A stretch of 64,000 nucleotides of DNA from Lysobacter antibioticus HS124. Lineage in GTDB: Bacteria > Pseudomonadota > Gammaproteobacteria > Xanthomonadales > Xanthomonadaceae. Numbering within the stretch: the stretch's first letter is position 1; each line of letters begins with the position of its first letter. Made by a program: the position numbers and the translations under genes. Location of the stretch: contig NZ_HG424460.1 in the NCBI RefSeq assembly GCF_000336385.2, positions 1 through 64,000 on the forward strand. Reading direction: 5' to 3'. The notes below the pieces were generated by a model. It was not told the origin of the DNA. It saw only the letters and a program-made list of their open reading frames with translations, and searched no databases. This document shows positions 31,469-40,132 of this stretch, one piece after another.

Positions 31469-32493
31469 GCATTCCTTACACTGCGTGGTCTGACGGGGCA
31501 CTCCAGGGCAACATCCCGGTCAATGACTCGATGCAGGCGTTTGCCGCACTTGGGCAAGCCAACGTCGAGACAACAACGAACACGCCTCCGACAACCGTTC
31601 TTGGCGATGTGATGAAGATGTGGCTGATCGGTACTTCCCCAACAGGGGTTTGGGCCGGGCGTGCGAATCAGCTTGCTCTCTGCACTGCGGCCAACGTGTG
31701 GCGCTATTTCATCCCCGGTACCAATGCGTGGATCATATGGGACAAGACCGCGCTAAATGTATTGCGCTGGAATGGCAGCTCATGGGTAGTATTTGCGGCC
31801 CTGAGCACTCCTGCGTCGCAAATCGACGGCTTGCGCCTGGTGTACGTCGGGCCGAACGCGCTCACGTTGGAGTCGGGCAGCGCATACGTCCAGAGCCTAG
31901 CGCGTCGAGTTGACGTCCCATCCGCCATCGCTAAGTCAAGCCTGTCGTTGTCGGCCAGTTCCTGGTATCACGCCTATCTGTTTGAAAGCGCAGGGGTAGC
32001 GGACTACGAGTTGTCGACCACCGCGCCGGCCTCGGCCTACAACGGCGTAGCTCGGAGCAAGACCGGGGACCAGTCGCGGCGTTATCTCGGCAGCGTGAAA
32101 ACGCTCGCATCCGGTGGAATCGCGCAGTTCATTCAAACGGGTAACTACATCGGTTACCTCGGAAACATCAACACGGCGCCATTCTTCGTGCTTATCGGCG
32201 GCACCGCCACAACCCGTACGACGATCGATTTTTCTGGGGTCGTTCCTGTCACTTCCACGATCGCGAACGCCTGCGCGCAGAACATCGATCCCGCGAACAA
32301 GGTTGTCATGGCAACCCCGGATCTGGCGACGCTCACGGACACGGTGAACCAGTTGGTTGTCCCACCGTCATGGACCAGCCTGCTTCCGGCTGCTTTTCAG
32401 TTGAGCTCAGCGCGATCATTGGACTACCGATATCTTTCGGCGCCAAGCGGTAGTTTCTACCTTGCTGTCAATGGCTATTGGTACGAGAGGTGA
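31465..32493 (+). CDS. Tail fibre / receptor-binding protein with DUF2793 domain
   Basis: Encodes 342 residues. Residues 45-110 match DUF2793 (GDVMKMWLIGTSPTGVWAGRANQLALC...W...WNGSSWVVF). A beta-rich domain (SSWYHAYLFESAGVADYELS...) follows and the end is TPDLATLTD-QLVVPPSW-YLAVNGYWYE. It is a likely receptor-binding unit at the tail tip. Confidence 0.75.
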   Translation: MSIPYTAWSDGALQGNIPVNDSMQAFAALGQANVETTTNTPPTTVLGDVMKMWLIGTSPTGVWAGRANQLALCTAANVWRYFIPGTNAWIIWDKTALNVLRWNGSSWVVFAALSTPASQIDGLRLVYVGPNALTLESGSAYVQSLARRVDVPSAIAKSSLSLSASSWYHAYLFESAGVADYELSTTAPASAYNGVARSKTGDQSRRYLGSVKTLASGGIAQFIQTGNYIGYLGNINTAPFFVLIGGTATTRTTIDFSGVVPVTSTIANACAQNIDPANKVVMATPDLATLTDTVNQLVVPPSWTSLLPAAFQLSSARSLDYRYLSAPSGSFYLAVNGYWYER

Positions 32494-32496
32494 TGC

Positions 32497-32832
32497 GTGT
32501 ACGCGATTACTGAGTCCGGCTACAGGGCAATCGCATCCGAGATGCAGCTAGCACCGGGTGAGACGCTGGCCTATGAAATCCCTACGGCGCTTCTTGTTAG
32601 AGCAAAGGGAAACCAGATGAGGGGCGAACGCCGCCAGCTTCTTCGCGCGACCGACTGGACGCAGATGCCCGATGCTCCGTTGTCGCTCGTTGACCGACAG
32701 GCCTGGGCCGCCTACCGCCAGGCGCTCCGCGACCTGCCCCAGCTCCCTGGCTTCCCCGATGTCGAGTGGCCGCGGCCGCCGGTGTTGGCGGATGGCACGG
32801 CCGACGCCGGCGACGGGGTAGGGGATCTCTGA
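32497..32832 (+). CDS. Tail fibre assembly chaperone-like protein
   Basis: Encodes 111 residues from GTG 32497. The second half has the phage tail-chaperone signature RRQLLRATDWTQMPDAPLS, then AWAAYRQALRDLPQLPGFPDVEWPRPP. Related proteins follow fibre genes and help fold them. It is the last gene of the prophage late operon. Confidence 0.75.
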   Translation: MYAITESGYRAIASEMQLAPGETLAYEIPTALLVRAKGNQMRGERRQLLRATDWTQMPDAPLSLVDRQAWAAYRQALRDLPQLPGFPDVEWPRPPVLADGTADAGDGVGDL

Positions 32833-33138
32833 CGGGGTGCAACGCTAGGCATCAGGCGGTCCATAACTGGACTGTGCTAGCTGTGCTATCCACAGTGCAT
32901 TTCTTGCAACTTTACCGCGCGTATGCGCCTGCAAGTGGTTGATTTAATTGGCGTACATCCATGCTGATTCCCCTTAGGAGGGGGATGCTCTATCCAGCTG
33001 AGCTACGGGGCCGGCGATGCATGGCTGCGTTCCCGCCGATGCGCGGGGCGCATACGCGCGGCCGCGGCCATCCGCCGATTGTACCCGGCGGCGCGGGGCG
33101 GCGGCCACGGCGCGGCCGGATGGCCGGCCCGGCCGGCT
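32833..33138. other. Right prophage junction region
   Basis: Holds an inverted repeat CTTGCA (32903-32908) and TGCAAG (32930-32935) with GCGC-GTAT-GCGC inside, the TTGATTTAATTGGC element (32939-32952), and the tRNA-Arg 5' part (32969-33012). From 33013 the sequence is chromosomal and GC-rich with no gene to 33138. The inverted repeats may be integrase arm sites. Confidence 0.6.
32969..33012 (-). tRNA. tRNA-Arg(CCU), 5' part only, at the prophage attachment site
   Basis: On the minus strand the acceptor 5' strand (GGCCCCG), D arm (GCTC...GAGC) and a full anticodon arm (TCCCC-CTCCTAA-GGGGA, anticodon CCT) are present. No T arm, acceptor 3' strand or CCA follows; the sequence continues into prophage DNA. 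The gene is therefore split here, with the crossover probably in or just after the anticodon arm. The remainder should be at attL outside the window. Confidence 0.85.
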
Positions 33139-33708
33139 TCAGGCGCTGCGCCACAGGCGCTGCAGCAGGGCCTGCGCGGCCGCGCCGGCGGCGACCGGGT
33201 CGAAGCGTTCGACCGGCTGCGCCAGGGCCCAGCGATCGGCCGCGCGCAGCACCGCCAGCGAAGCGGTTTCGATCAGGCGGCGGTCCGGCGTGCCGTCGAT
33301 CAGGCCCAGCCGGGCGGCGTCGGCGAAGAAGGCGGCGAACCAGGACGAGGGCGCGTCGCCGGGCGTCTGTTCGAGCAGAGCGCGATGATCGGGATGGGCG
33401 GCGAGAAACGCGCCGAGACGCTCGTTAGCGGCATGGAACTGCCGCCACAAACCATCGGCGTCGGCCGCCGGCGACCATTCGCCCAGGGTCTGCGCGGCGC
33501 GTTGCAGCGAATCGGCGGCGACGGTTTCGAACAAGTCGCCCTTGCCGTCGAAGTAGTGGTAGGCCGAGGACTTGGAGATGCCCGAGTCGTCGATGATCCG
33601 GTTGAGCGAAGCGCCGTCGCGGCCGTCGCGGGCGAAATGCGCGCGCGCGGTGTCGAGGAAGGCGGCTCGGGCCGCGGCGGGCAGGCGTTCGAAGCGGGGC
33701 AAGGGCAT
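33139..33708 (-). CDS. TetR-family transcriptional regulator
   Basis: Encodes 189 residues. Residues 10-55 are a TetR HTH (AFLDTARAHFARDGRDGASLNRIIDDSGISKSSAYHYFDGKGDLF). The helical ligand-binding domain follows. It ends the transcription unit that starts at the palindrome 34282-34302, so it probably autoregulates. The ligand is unknown. Confidence 0.88.
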   Translation of the reverse strand: MPLPRFERLPAAARAAFLDTARAHFARDGRDGASLNRIIDDSGISKSSAYHYFDGKGDLFETVAADSLQRAAQTLGEWSPAADADGLWRQFHAANERLGAFLAAHPDHRALLEQTPGDAPSSWFAAFFADAARLGLIDGTPDRRLIETASLAVLRAADRWALAQPVERFDPVAAGAAAQALLQRLWRSA

Positions 33709-33718
33709 GGCGCAGCGG

Positions 33719-34279
33719 TCAGCGGGCGGGAGTGGCGACGTCCGCGGCGGCTGTCGGCGTCGACGGCGCTGTGTCGCGCAGGCCTCGCAGGATGTGCAGG
33801 GTCGCGCGCCAATGCGCGGCCCACAGCGCCAGCGCCGCGGCGCCGGCGAGCACGCCGGCCGCGCCGGGCCACAGCGAGGCGATTTGCGGTGCGCACCAGC
33901 CCAGGCCCAGCCGCTGCCAGCGCCGCTGCTGCGCCGTCGCGATGCGGCCGTCGGCGCGCAGCGAGCCGGCGATCGCCGCGACGATGAAGAAGTCTTCCAC
34001 GAAGTTGTAGGGGATCGCGAACATCCACCACACCGAGCCCGGCGGCGCGCGTCGCGCCGATGCCGGGATCGCCTGCAGCACGGCCTGCAGGTGGCGGCAG
34101 TAGCAGGCGACCAGGGCGAAGAACGCCAGCATCGCGGCGATGGCGCCGGCCGGCTCCAGGGCCCGCACCTCGCCGAGGAGGCCGGCGCCCCATTGCGACG
34201 CTCACCAGGGTTGGGTCAGCAGGGCCGCGACGGCGAGGGTCGCGGCGAACTTGAGCCAGGGCATGCAGGCCCGCTCCAT
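33719..34279 (-). pseudogene. Integral membrane protein gene with an in-frame stop (TGA at 34204-34202)
   Basis: From ATG 34279 the frame reads MERACMPWLKFAATLAVAAL...QPW, then TGA (codon 26), and continues in frame as ASQWGAGLLGEVRALEPAGA with three further membrane spans to 33719. The continuity and sensible membrane-protein pattern on both sides suggest one gene broken by a nonsense codon. Translation could restart at GTG 34168 to give a 149-residue protein. It precedes the TetR gene by 10 nt. The function is unknown. Confidence 0.5.
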
Positions 34280-34281
34280 GG

Positions 34282-34302
34282 TGTGTACCGGTAGTGTACA
34301 CA
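34282..34302 (-). promoter_or_regulatory. Palindromic operator, probably for the TetR regulator
   Basis: Perfect 7-bp inverted repeat TGTGTAC (34282-34288) and GTACACA (34296-34302) with a 7-nt spacer. It lies 2 bp before the ATG of the membrane protein gene, so binding would block transcription or its start. Confidence 0.7.
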
Positions 34303-34446
34303 GTTGGTTTCATGGCCGGGCCGGCCGCTCGCGGGCGCGCAGGCGCGTGAGATTCCTCCGCTCATAAGCCGCGCCTGCCGCAGCGGCGTGTGCAAGCGTC
34401 CCTCGCCCCTGGGCCCATCGACGGCGTTTCAACGCTGGCGCGTTGC

Positions 34447-35049
34447 TTACGGCGTCAGGCATTCGCCGTGCTGCTTGAGCTTGTCCAGCAGCTCAGGGTG
34501 GGTATCGGCGACATGCCGGCACACCAGTGCTTTGCCGTACTCGCCGGAGATGCGCCGCCCGGGTTCGGAGGAGATGACGGCCAGGGTCTTGGCGTAACAC
34601 TCGGTGCCGACGAAACGCTCCAATGCTTGCTGTCGTTGCGGCGGCAGCGCCTGCAACTGCGCCAGGAGATCGTTCGACGAGGCGGCCTTGCGGCTGGCCG
34701 CCATCGCCGCCGCGCCGTCTTCGGACTCGATGAACCTCAGGCAGGGTTCGAACTGTTGCGCCGGCAGCGCCTGCGACAACAGCGGTTCGAGCTTGGCGGC
34801 CAAGGCGCCGGTGTCGAAGCCGGCGACCGCGGCTTCCGCGACCGCGCGAAGCTTGGGATCGCTGGCGGTTTGCGCCACGATCTGCTGGTTCAGCGCATGC
34901 TTGCCGTGAAACACTTCGAACAGATAGACGACCAGCTTGGCCGGACCGGTCGGCGCGGTTTCGGCGGGGGCGGGCGGAGCGGCGAAGCAGGCCGAACCGA
35001 ACAGCAACGCAGGAAGAGCCGCCGCGAGGGCGAGCCTGGAAAGACGCAT
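34447..35049 (-). CDS. Secreted helical protein, unknown (DUF2059-like)
   Basis: Encodes 200 residues with a signal peptide (MRLSRLALAAALPALLFGSACFA). The mature part is helical with three Cys (EPCLRF, GTECYAKT, ALVCRHVAD). The pattern is like DUF2059-type periplasmic proteins, but I cannot place it firmly. No obvious operon partner. Confidence 0.65.
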   Translation of the reverse strand: MRLSRLALAAALPALLFGSACFAAPPAPAETAPTGPAKLVVYLFEVFHGKHALNQQIVAQTASDPKLRAVAEAAVAGFDTGALAAKLEPLLSQALPAQQFEPCLRFIESEDGAAAMAASRKAASSNDLLAQLQALPPQRQQALERFVGTECYAKTLAVISSEPGRRISGEYGKALVCRHVADTHPELLDKLKQHGECLTP

Positions 35050-35437
35050 CGAATCATCCCCTGAAGTGCGGCGCGCGAATCGCGCCGACGGATAGCGCCG
35101 CCCGTCGCTGCGGCGGCATGACGCATTCTGGCAGAGTCTGTCGCGGCCTTGCGAGGCATGCGCTTCCCCTTCGCCGATCGGTGCGTGCTACCCGTTCGGC
35201 GTTTTTGTAGGAGCGGCGTGAGCCGCGACCACCGCAGCCGCGTACGCAAGCGGTGCCTGGCGAAGCACGGATGACCGGCCGCACTCGACCGCGACAGGCT
35301 CCATCCCCGCTTGGGAGACGTTCCGGGCATCGCATCGCTTCGGCGGTCGCGGCCGGTGACCGGAGGCCATCCCGTGGGACGCCGCTCCAACCGGAAGGCG
35401 GCAGGTTCCGTCGGCGGACGCACAGGCGGCGAAAACA
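35050..35437. other. Intergenic region with a REP-like palindrome
   Basis: No convincing gene. At about 35206-35230 the sequence TGTAGGAGCGGCGTGAGCC plus GCGACC forms a GCGGC-GTGA-GCCGC hairpin. Such GTAGGAGCGGC...GCCGCGACC units are abundant between genes in Lysobacter and relatives (known pattern, not searched). The remainder is GC-rich with no other signal. Confidence 0.5.
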
Positions 35438-35466
35438 CGAACGCCCCGCGCGAGGCGGGGCGTTCG
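35438..35466 (-). terminator. parC terminator
   Basis: Perfect 12-bp stem CGAACGCCCCGC (35438-35449) and GCGGGGCGTTCG (35455-35466), 32 nt after the parC stop on the minus strand, followed by TTTTCG on that strand. Confidence 0.85.
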
Positions 35467-35498
35467 GGCTCTGCGGCGGACGCAGGCGGCGTGCCGGT

Positions 35499-37742
35499 TT
35501 ATTCCACCGACAGCCCTTCGACCTTCTGCCAGCCGCGCGGCAACAGGCCGCCGCGGGTGGCGCGGGCGCCGAGGTAGGTGTCCAGCTCCTTATACGACAG
35601 GCCCATGGTGCGCGCGCCGGACTTGATGCTCAGGGTCTGTCCCGGGGCGACCACCGCCACCGCGACCACGCGCTCGGTGCCGAGCTTGGCCTTGGGGATG
35701 TCGATGATCTTGTTGCCCTTGCCCTTGTCGAGTTCGGGCAGCTCCGAGACCGGGAAGGCCAGCAAATGGCCGACGTTGGTGACCGCGACCACCCGGTCCT
35801 GTTCGACGTCGCCGACCGGGGACGGCTGCAGCACCTTGGCGTTCGGCGTCAGCGACAGCATCGCCTTGCCGGCCTTGTTGCGGCCGGTCAGGTTCTCGAA
35901 GCGGGTCACGAAGCCGTAGCCGTGGCTGCTGGAAAGGACGAAACGCTGGTCGTTGTCGCCGGCGGCGATGGCCTGGAACGCCGCGCCGGCCGCGGGCGAG
36001 AAGCGCCCCGTCAGCGGCTCGCCGTTGCCTCGCGCGGAGGGCAGGCTGTGGATCAGGGTCGAGTAGGCGCGGCCGGTCGAATCCAGGAACGCGACCTGCT
36101 GGGTGCTGCGGCCCTTGGCCGCGGCCAGCAGGCCGTCGCCTTCGCGGTAGCTCAGGGTGGCGGCGTCGATGTCGTGGCCCTTGGCCGCGCGCACCCAGCC
36201 TTTCTCGCTGACCACCACGGTCATCGGTTCGCTGGCGACCAGTTCGGTCTCCGACAGGGCCTGCGCGGCGTTGCGCGCGACCAGCGGCGAACGGCGCGCG
36301 TCGCCGAACTTCTTGGCGTCGGCGAGCAGTTCGTCCTTGATCAGCTTCTTCAGCTTGGTCTTGCTGGCCAAGGTGGCGACCAGTTGCTCGCGCTCCTTCT
36401 CCAACTCGGCCTGTTCGCCGCGGATCTTCATTTCCTCCAGGCGCGCCAACTGGCGCAGGCGGGTCTCGAGGATGTAGTCGGTCTGCTCTTCGGTCAGGCC
36501 GAAGCGCTTCATCAGCACCGGACGCGGCTCGTCCTCGGTGCGGATGATGCGGATCACCTCGTCCAGGTTCAGGAACGCGACCAGCAAGCCTTCCAACAGG
36601 TGCAGGCGGCGGTTGACCTTGTCCAGGCGGTGGTTGAGGCGGCGGGTGACGGTGTCGCTGCGGAAGCTCAGCCACTCGGTCAGGAAGGCCTTGAGGCCCT
36701 TGACCTGCGGGCGGCCGTCCAGCCCGATCACGTTGAAGTTGATGCGGTAGCTGCGTTCCAGGTCGGTGGTCGCGAACAGATGGCCCATCAGCTGTTCGAC
36801 GTCGACCCGGTTGGAGCGCGGCACCAACACGATCCGGGTCGGGTTGGCATGGTCGGACTCGTCGCGGATGTCTTCCAGCCACGGCAACTTCTTGGCCCGC
36901 ATCTGGGTCGCGATCTGCTCGATGACCTTGCTCGGCGAGGTCTGGTAGGGCAGCGCGGTGACGACGATGTTGGCGCCGTCCTTCTCGAAAATGGCGCGGG
37001 CGCGCACGCTGCCCAGGCCGGTTTCGTACATCGCGATCAGGTCCGCACGCGGGGTGATGATCTCGGCCGTGGTCGGGTAGTCCGGGCCGAGCACGTGCTC
37101 GCACAGGTCGCGGGTGGTCGCGTCCGGGTCGTCGAGCAGGCGCACGCAGGCGCTGACCACTTCGTTGAGGTTGTGCGGCGGCACGTCGGTGGCCATGCCG
37201 ACCGCGATGCCGGTGGTGCCGTTGAGCAGCAGATGCGGCAGGCGCGCCGGCATCCAGGTCGGCTCTTCCAGGGTGCCGTCGAAGTTCGGGTCCCAGTCGA
37301 CCGTGCCCTGGCCGAGCTCGCCGAGCAGGACCTCGGCGATCGGGGTCAGCTTGGACTCGGTGTAGCGCATCGCCGCGAACGACTTGGGATCGTCGCTGGA
37401 GCCGAAGTTGCCCTGGCCCTCGACCAGCGGATAGCGGTACGAGAACGGCTGCGCCATGAGGACCATGGCCTCGTAGCAGGCGCTGTCGCCGTGCGGGTGG
37501 TATTTGCCGATCACGTCGCCGACGGTGCGGGCGGACTTCTTCGGCTTGGCCGCGGCGTTGAGGCCGAGTTCGCTCATCGAATAGATGATGCGGCGCTGCA
37601 CCGGCTTGAGGCCGTCGCCGAGGAAGGGCAGGGCGCGGTCCAGGACCACGTACATCGAGTAGTCGAGGTAGGCGCGCTCGGCATACTCGCGCAGGGGGAT
37701 CTGTTCGAAGCCGTGGAACACCGGACGTACGGAATCGGTCAT
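35499..37742 (-). CDS. parC: DNA topoisomerase IV subunit A
   Basis: Encodes 747 residues from ATG 37742 ([20 protein letters not shown]). The catalytic Tyr is Tyr127 ([10 protein letters not shown]). The quinolone-resistance region reads [16 protein letters not shown], with Ser87 and Glu91 (E. coli Ser80/Glu84), that is, wild type. The C-terminal beta-propeller has the short ParC form without the GyrA box. Together with ParE it decatenates daughter chromosomes. parE is not in the window. Confidence 0.95.
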   Translation of the reverse strand: MTDSVRPVFHGFEQIPLREYAERAYLDYSMYVVLDRALPFLGDGLKPVQRRIIYSMSELGLNAAAKPKKSARTVGDVIGKYHPHGDSACYEAMVLMAQPFSYRYPLVEGQGNFGSSDDPKSFAAMRYTESKLTPIAEVLLGELGQGTVDWDPNFDGTLEEPTWMPARLPHLLLNGTTGIAVGMATDVPPHNLNEVVSACVRLLDDPDATTRDLCEHVLGPDYPTTAEIITPRADLIAMYETGLGSVRARAIFEKDGANIVVTALPYQTSPSKVIEQIATQMRAKKLPWLEDIRDESDHANPTRIVLVPRSNRVDVEQLMGHLFATTDLERSYRINFNVIGLDGRPQVKGLKAFLTEWLSFRSDTVTRRLNHRLDKVNRRLHLLEGLLVAFLNLDEVIRIIRTEDEPRPVLMKRFGLTEEQTDYILETRLRQLARLEEMKIRGEQAELEKEREQLVATLASKTKLKKLIKDELLADAKKFGDARRSPLVARNAAQALSETELVASEPMTVVVSEKGWVRAAKGHDIDAATLSYREGDGLLAAAKGRSTQQVAFLDSTGRAYSTLIHSLPSARGNGEPLTGRFSPAAGAAFQAIAAGDNDQRFVLSSSHGYGFVTRFENLTGRNKAGKAMLSLTPNAKVLQPSPVGDVEQDRVVAVTNVGHLLAFPVSELPELDKGKGNKIIDIPKAKLGTERVVAVAVVAPGQTLSIKSGARTMGLSYKELDTYLGARATRGGLLPRGWQKVEGLSVE

Positions 37743-37914
37743 GGAACCTGTGGCTGGGTAGGGCTGACCGGGGATTCTAACCGGGCAGGGGGTGGCGGGG
37801 ATGTCGTGGCGGCCGCGACGCCCCGCGAGGTGCGCCGCGGAGCCCGCTGGCGCTGCGGCCGGGCGGGCCGGCGCGGTATCCTGCCCGCCCGCCATCGCTC
37901 AGCCTGAGACCGCC

Positions 37915-38751
37915 ATGCCGCGTCGCTTCCGCCGCCTGCGTACGTCGATCCTGTGCCTGGCCGCGGCCGGCATCGGCATCGCCGCGGCGACCGCGGCGCA
38001 GGCGCCGTCGCGCGCCGCGCCGGTCTGGTCCTATAAAGTCGTCGCCCGCTACCCGCACGACCCGGGCGCGTTCACCCAGGGCCTGATCTTCCGCGACGGC
38101 TTCCTGTACGAAAGCACCGGTCTCAACGGCCGTTCGACGGTGCGCAAGGTCAAGCTCGATACCGGCGAGGTGGTGCAGCGTGCCAGCCTACCGGCCTCGG
38201 TGTTCGGCGAGGGCCTGACCGATCGCCAGACCGAGCGCGGCCGCCAGCTGCTGGTGCTGACCTGGACTTCGCGCGCCGGCTACATCCTCGACATGGGCAG
38301 CTTCGCCACCGCCGGCACCTTCAGCTATCCCGGCGAGGGCTGGGGCCTGACCCGTTCGCAGGACACGGTCTACCTCAGCGACGGCAGCGCCCAGATCCGC
38401 CTGCTCGATCCGAAGACGCTGAAAGAGCGCGGCCGGATCGAGGTGCGCGAGGGCGGCCGCCCGGTCGAGCAGCTCAACGAGCTGGAATGGGTCAAGGGCG
38501 AGATCTACGCCAATGTGTGGCAGACCGACCGCATCGTCCGGATCGACCCCAAGAGCGGGCGCGTGCTCGGCTGGATCGACCTCAGCGGCCTGTTGTCGCG
38601 CCACGGCAGCGGCGGCAGCGGCGGCCGCGGCGCCGACGTGCTCAACGGCATCGCCTACGACGCCGCGCGCGACCGCTTGTTCGTGACCGGCAAATGGTGG
38701 CCGGACCTGTTCGAGATCAAGCCGGTGCCGCCCGCCGGCGGCAAGCGCTGA
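37915..38751 (+). CDS. Glutaminyl-peptide cyclotransferase (plant/bacterial type)
   Basis: Encodes 278 residues with a signal peptide (RRLRTSILCLAAAGIGIAAATAAQA). The five-bladed propeller features of this family are present: YPHDPGAFTQGLIFRDGFLYESTGLNG, GEGLTDRQ, GEGWGLTRSQDTVYLSDG, LNELEWVKGEIYANVWQTDRI and LNGIAYD. It converts N-terminal Gln to pyroglutamate on exported proteins. Divergently oriented from parC. Confidence 0.88.
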   Translation: MPRRFRRLRTSILCLAAAGIGIAAATAAQAPSRAAPVWSYKVVARYPHDPGAFTQGLIFRDGFLYESTGLNGRSTVRKVKLDTGEVVQRASLPASVFGEGLTDRQTERGRQLLVLTWTSRAGYILDMGSFATAGTFSYPGEGWGLTRSQDTVYLSDGSAQIRLLDPKTLKERGRIEVREGGRPVEQLNELEWVKGEIYANVWQTDRIVRIDPKSGRVLGWIDLSGLLSRHGSGGSGGRGADVLNGIAYDAARDRLFVTGKWWPDLFEIKPVPPAGGKR

Positions 38752-38822
38752 ACCCGCGGCGCGGCATCGGCCGCGTCGTCGCCCTGCATCGTCGCAAGCC
38801 GCATTGAGCCGAGCGCCGCGCA

Positions 38823-38878
38823 GCTGACGGATTTGTCAGCGGCGCGACAGCCTGCCGTCCGCGGCCGCGGCCTAGAGT
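38823..38878 (+). promoter_or_regulatory. Candidate response-regulator box and promoter of the efflux operon
   Basis: A perfect inverted repeat GCTGAC-GGATTT-GTCAGC (38823-38840) resembles CusR/CopR-type boxes (TGAC...GTCA). A -10-like TAGAGT is at 38873-38878. The efflux operon starts at 38969 with AAGGA before the ATG. The assignment to the downstream regulator is inference. Confidence 0.5.
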
Positions 38879-38968
38879 CGGCGCAGGTTCCGCGTGCCTC
38901 CCACCGCGGTCCTGCGCGGCGTCGCGGTTTGCGGCGTCGCGTCCTCCCCGTTGCCAAGGACGCCGCCC

Positions 38969-40132
38969 ATGCCGCCTGCCGCCGATCGTTCACTGTCGCC
39001 CCGCGCCCGCAAACGCGCCTACGCCGTCTCCGTCCTGGCCGCCGCGCTGGCGGCGGGGCTGGCCTGGGGCGGCTTCGGCAGCCGCGGCGCGCCGAAGCCC
39101 AAGCCGCCCTCGCCGGTGCCAGTGACCTTCGCCAGCGTCGAACGCCGCGACGTGCCGCATTGGCAGGAAACCATCGGCACCGTGACCTCGCTGCAAAGCG
39201 CGGTGTTGCGGCCGCAGGTCGACGGCGTGTTGACCCAGGTGCTGTTCCACGAAGGCCAGACGGTCAAACGCGGGCAGTTGCTGGCGCGCATCGACGACCG
39301 CGCGATCCGCGCCGGCCTCGACGGCGCGCAGGCCCAGCGCGAGCGCGACGCGGCGTTGCTGCGCGCGGCTAAGTCCGACCTGAGCCGGTTCCGCCAGTTG
39401 TCCGGCGCGCAACTGATCGCCAAGCAGATGCTCGATCAACAATCGGCCTCGGTGCAGCAGTTGCAGGCCACCGCGCAAGGCAATCAGGCGGCCGTCGATG
39501 CGGCCCAGGTGCAGTTGTCCTACACCCGCATCGTGTCCCCGATCGACGGCCGGGTCGGGCTGCGCCGGGTCGATCCGGGCAATGTCGTGCGCACCGGCGA
39601 TGCGCAAGGCCTGGTCACCGTGCAGCAGGTCGATCCGATCTCGGTGGTGTTCTCCCTGACCCAGGACCAACTGCCGGCGTTGCGTGCGGCGCAGGCCGCC
39701 GGGACGGTCGCAGTGCAGGCGCTGGACCGCGACGCCGGCCGGGTGCTCGGCGAGGGCGAGCTGCGGGTGATCGACAATCGGGTCGACGAGGCCACCGGGA
39801 CGGTGCGCCTGCGCGCGGTGTTCGACAATCCCGGCGATCGCCTGTGGCCGGGGCAACTGGTCAGCGTGCGGGTGCGCACCGGCGAAGAGCGCGGCGCGAC
39901 CGTGGTCGCCGCCGAAGCGCTGCAGCGCGGCGTCGAAGGCAGTTTCGTCTACCGTCTGGGCAGCGACGGCAAGGTCGCGGCGGTGCCGGTGCAGATCGGC
40001 TACCAGGACGATGCCTTGGCGGTGGTGCGCGGTCTGCGTCCCGGCGATACCGTGGTCCGCGACGGTCAGTCGCGGCTCAAGCCCGGGACCGCGGTGGTCG
40101 CGGCCAAGCCTTCCTCGCCGGTGCTGCGATGA
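38969..40132 (+). CDS. RND efflux periplasmic adaptor (membrane fusion protein)
   Basis: Encodes 387 residues. One N-terminal membrane anchor (AYAVSVLAAALAAGLAWGGF), then lipoyl/hairpin domains (VLRPQVDGVLTQVLFHEGQTVKRGQLLARIDDR), a coiled-coil hairpin and a beta-barrel (YTRIVSPIDGRVGLRRVDPGNVV). The type is MdtA/AcrA-like. It overlaps the pump gene by 4 nt. Start chosen at 38969 because of the ribosome site and anchor. Confidence 0.92.
   Translation: MPPAADRSLSPRARKRAYAVSVLAAALAAGLAWGGFGSRGAPKPKPPSPVPVTFASVERRDVPHWQETIGTVTSLQSAVLRPQVDGVLTQVLFHEGQTVKRGQLLARIDDRAIRAGLDGAQAQRERDAALLRAAKSDLSRFRQLSGAQLIAKQMLDQQSASVQQLQATAQGNQAAVDAAQVQLSYTRIVSPIDGRVGLRRVDPGNVVRTGDAQGLVTVQQVDPISVVFSLTQDQLPALRAAQAAGTVAVQALDRDAGRVLGEGELRVIDNRVDEATGTVRLRAVFDNPGDRLWPGQLVSVRVRTGEERGATVVAAEALQRGVEGSFVYRLGSDGKVAAVPVQIGYQDDALAVVRGLRPGDTVVRDGQSRLKPGTAVVAAKPSSPVLR

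Larger units (their letters stand above)
1..32985. mobile_element. Lambda-like prophage (left end outside window)
   Basis: Gene order is that of a lambdoid siphophage: leftward early operon, cI/cro switch, rightward replication genes, antiterminator, lysis, HK97-type head, then tail. No integrase is present, so the int/attL side must lie left of base 1. The right end falls in or near the anticodon arm of a tRNA-Arg gene (32969-33012). Beyond it the GC content rises and genes are ordinary chromosomal ones. All structural genes appear full length and in frame, so the prophage may be functional. The exact right boundary depends on the unseen attL. Confidence 0.95.

Noticed and set aside
1-33012. 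Integrase or excisionase gene
   Set aside because: None of the reading frames in the prophage part of the window shows tyrosine or serine recombinase motifs; they must lie left of base 1.
35253-37907. 884-codon open frame on the plus strand opposite parC
   Set aside because: High-GC shadow of parC; low-complexity Arg/Gly/Gln translation without any domain pattern.
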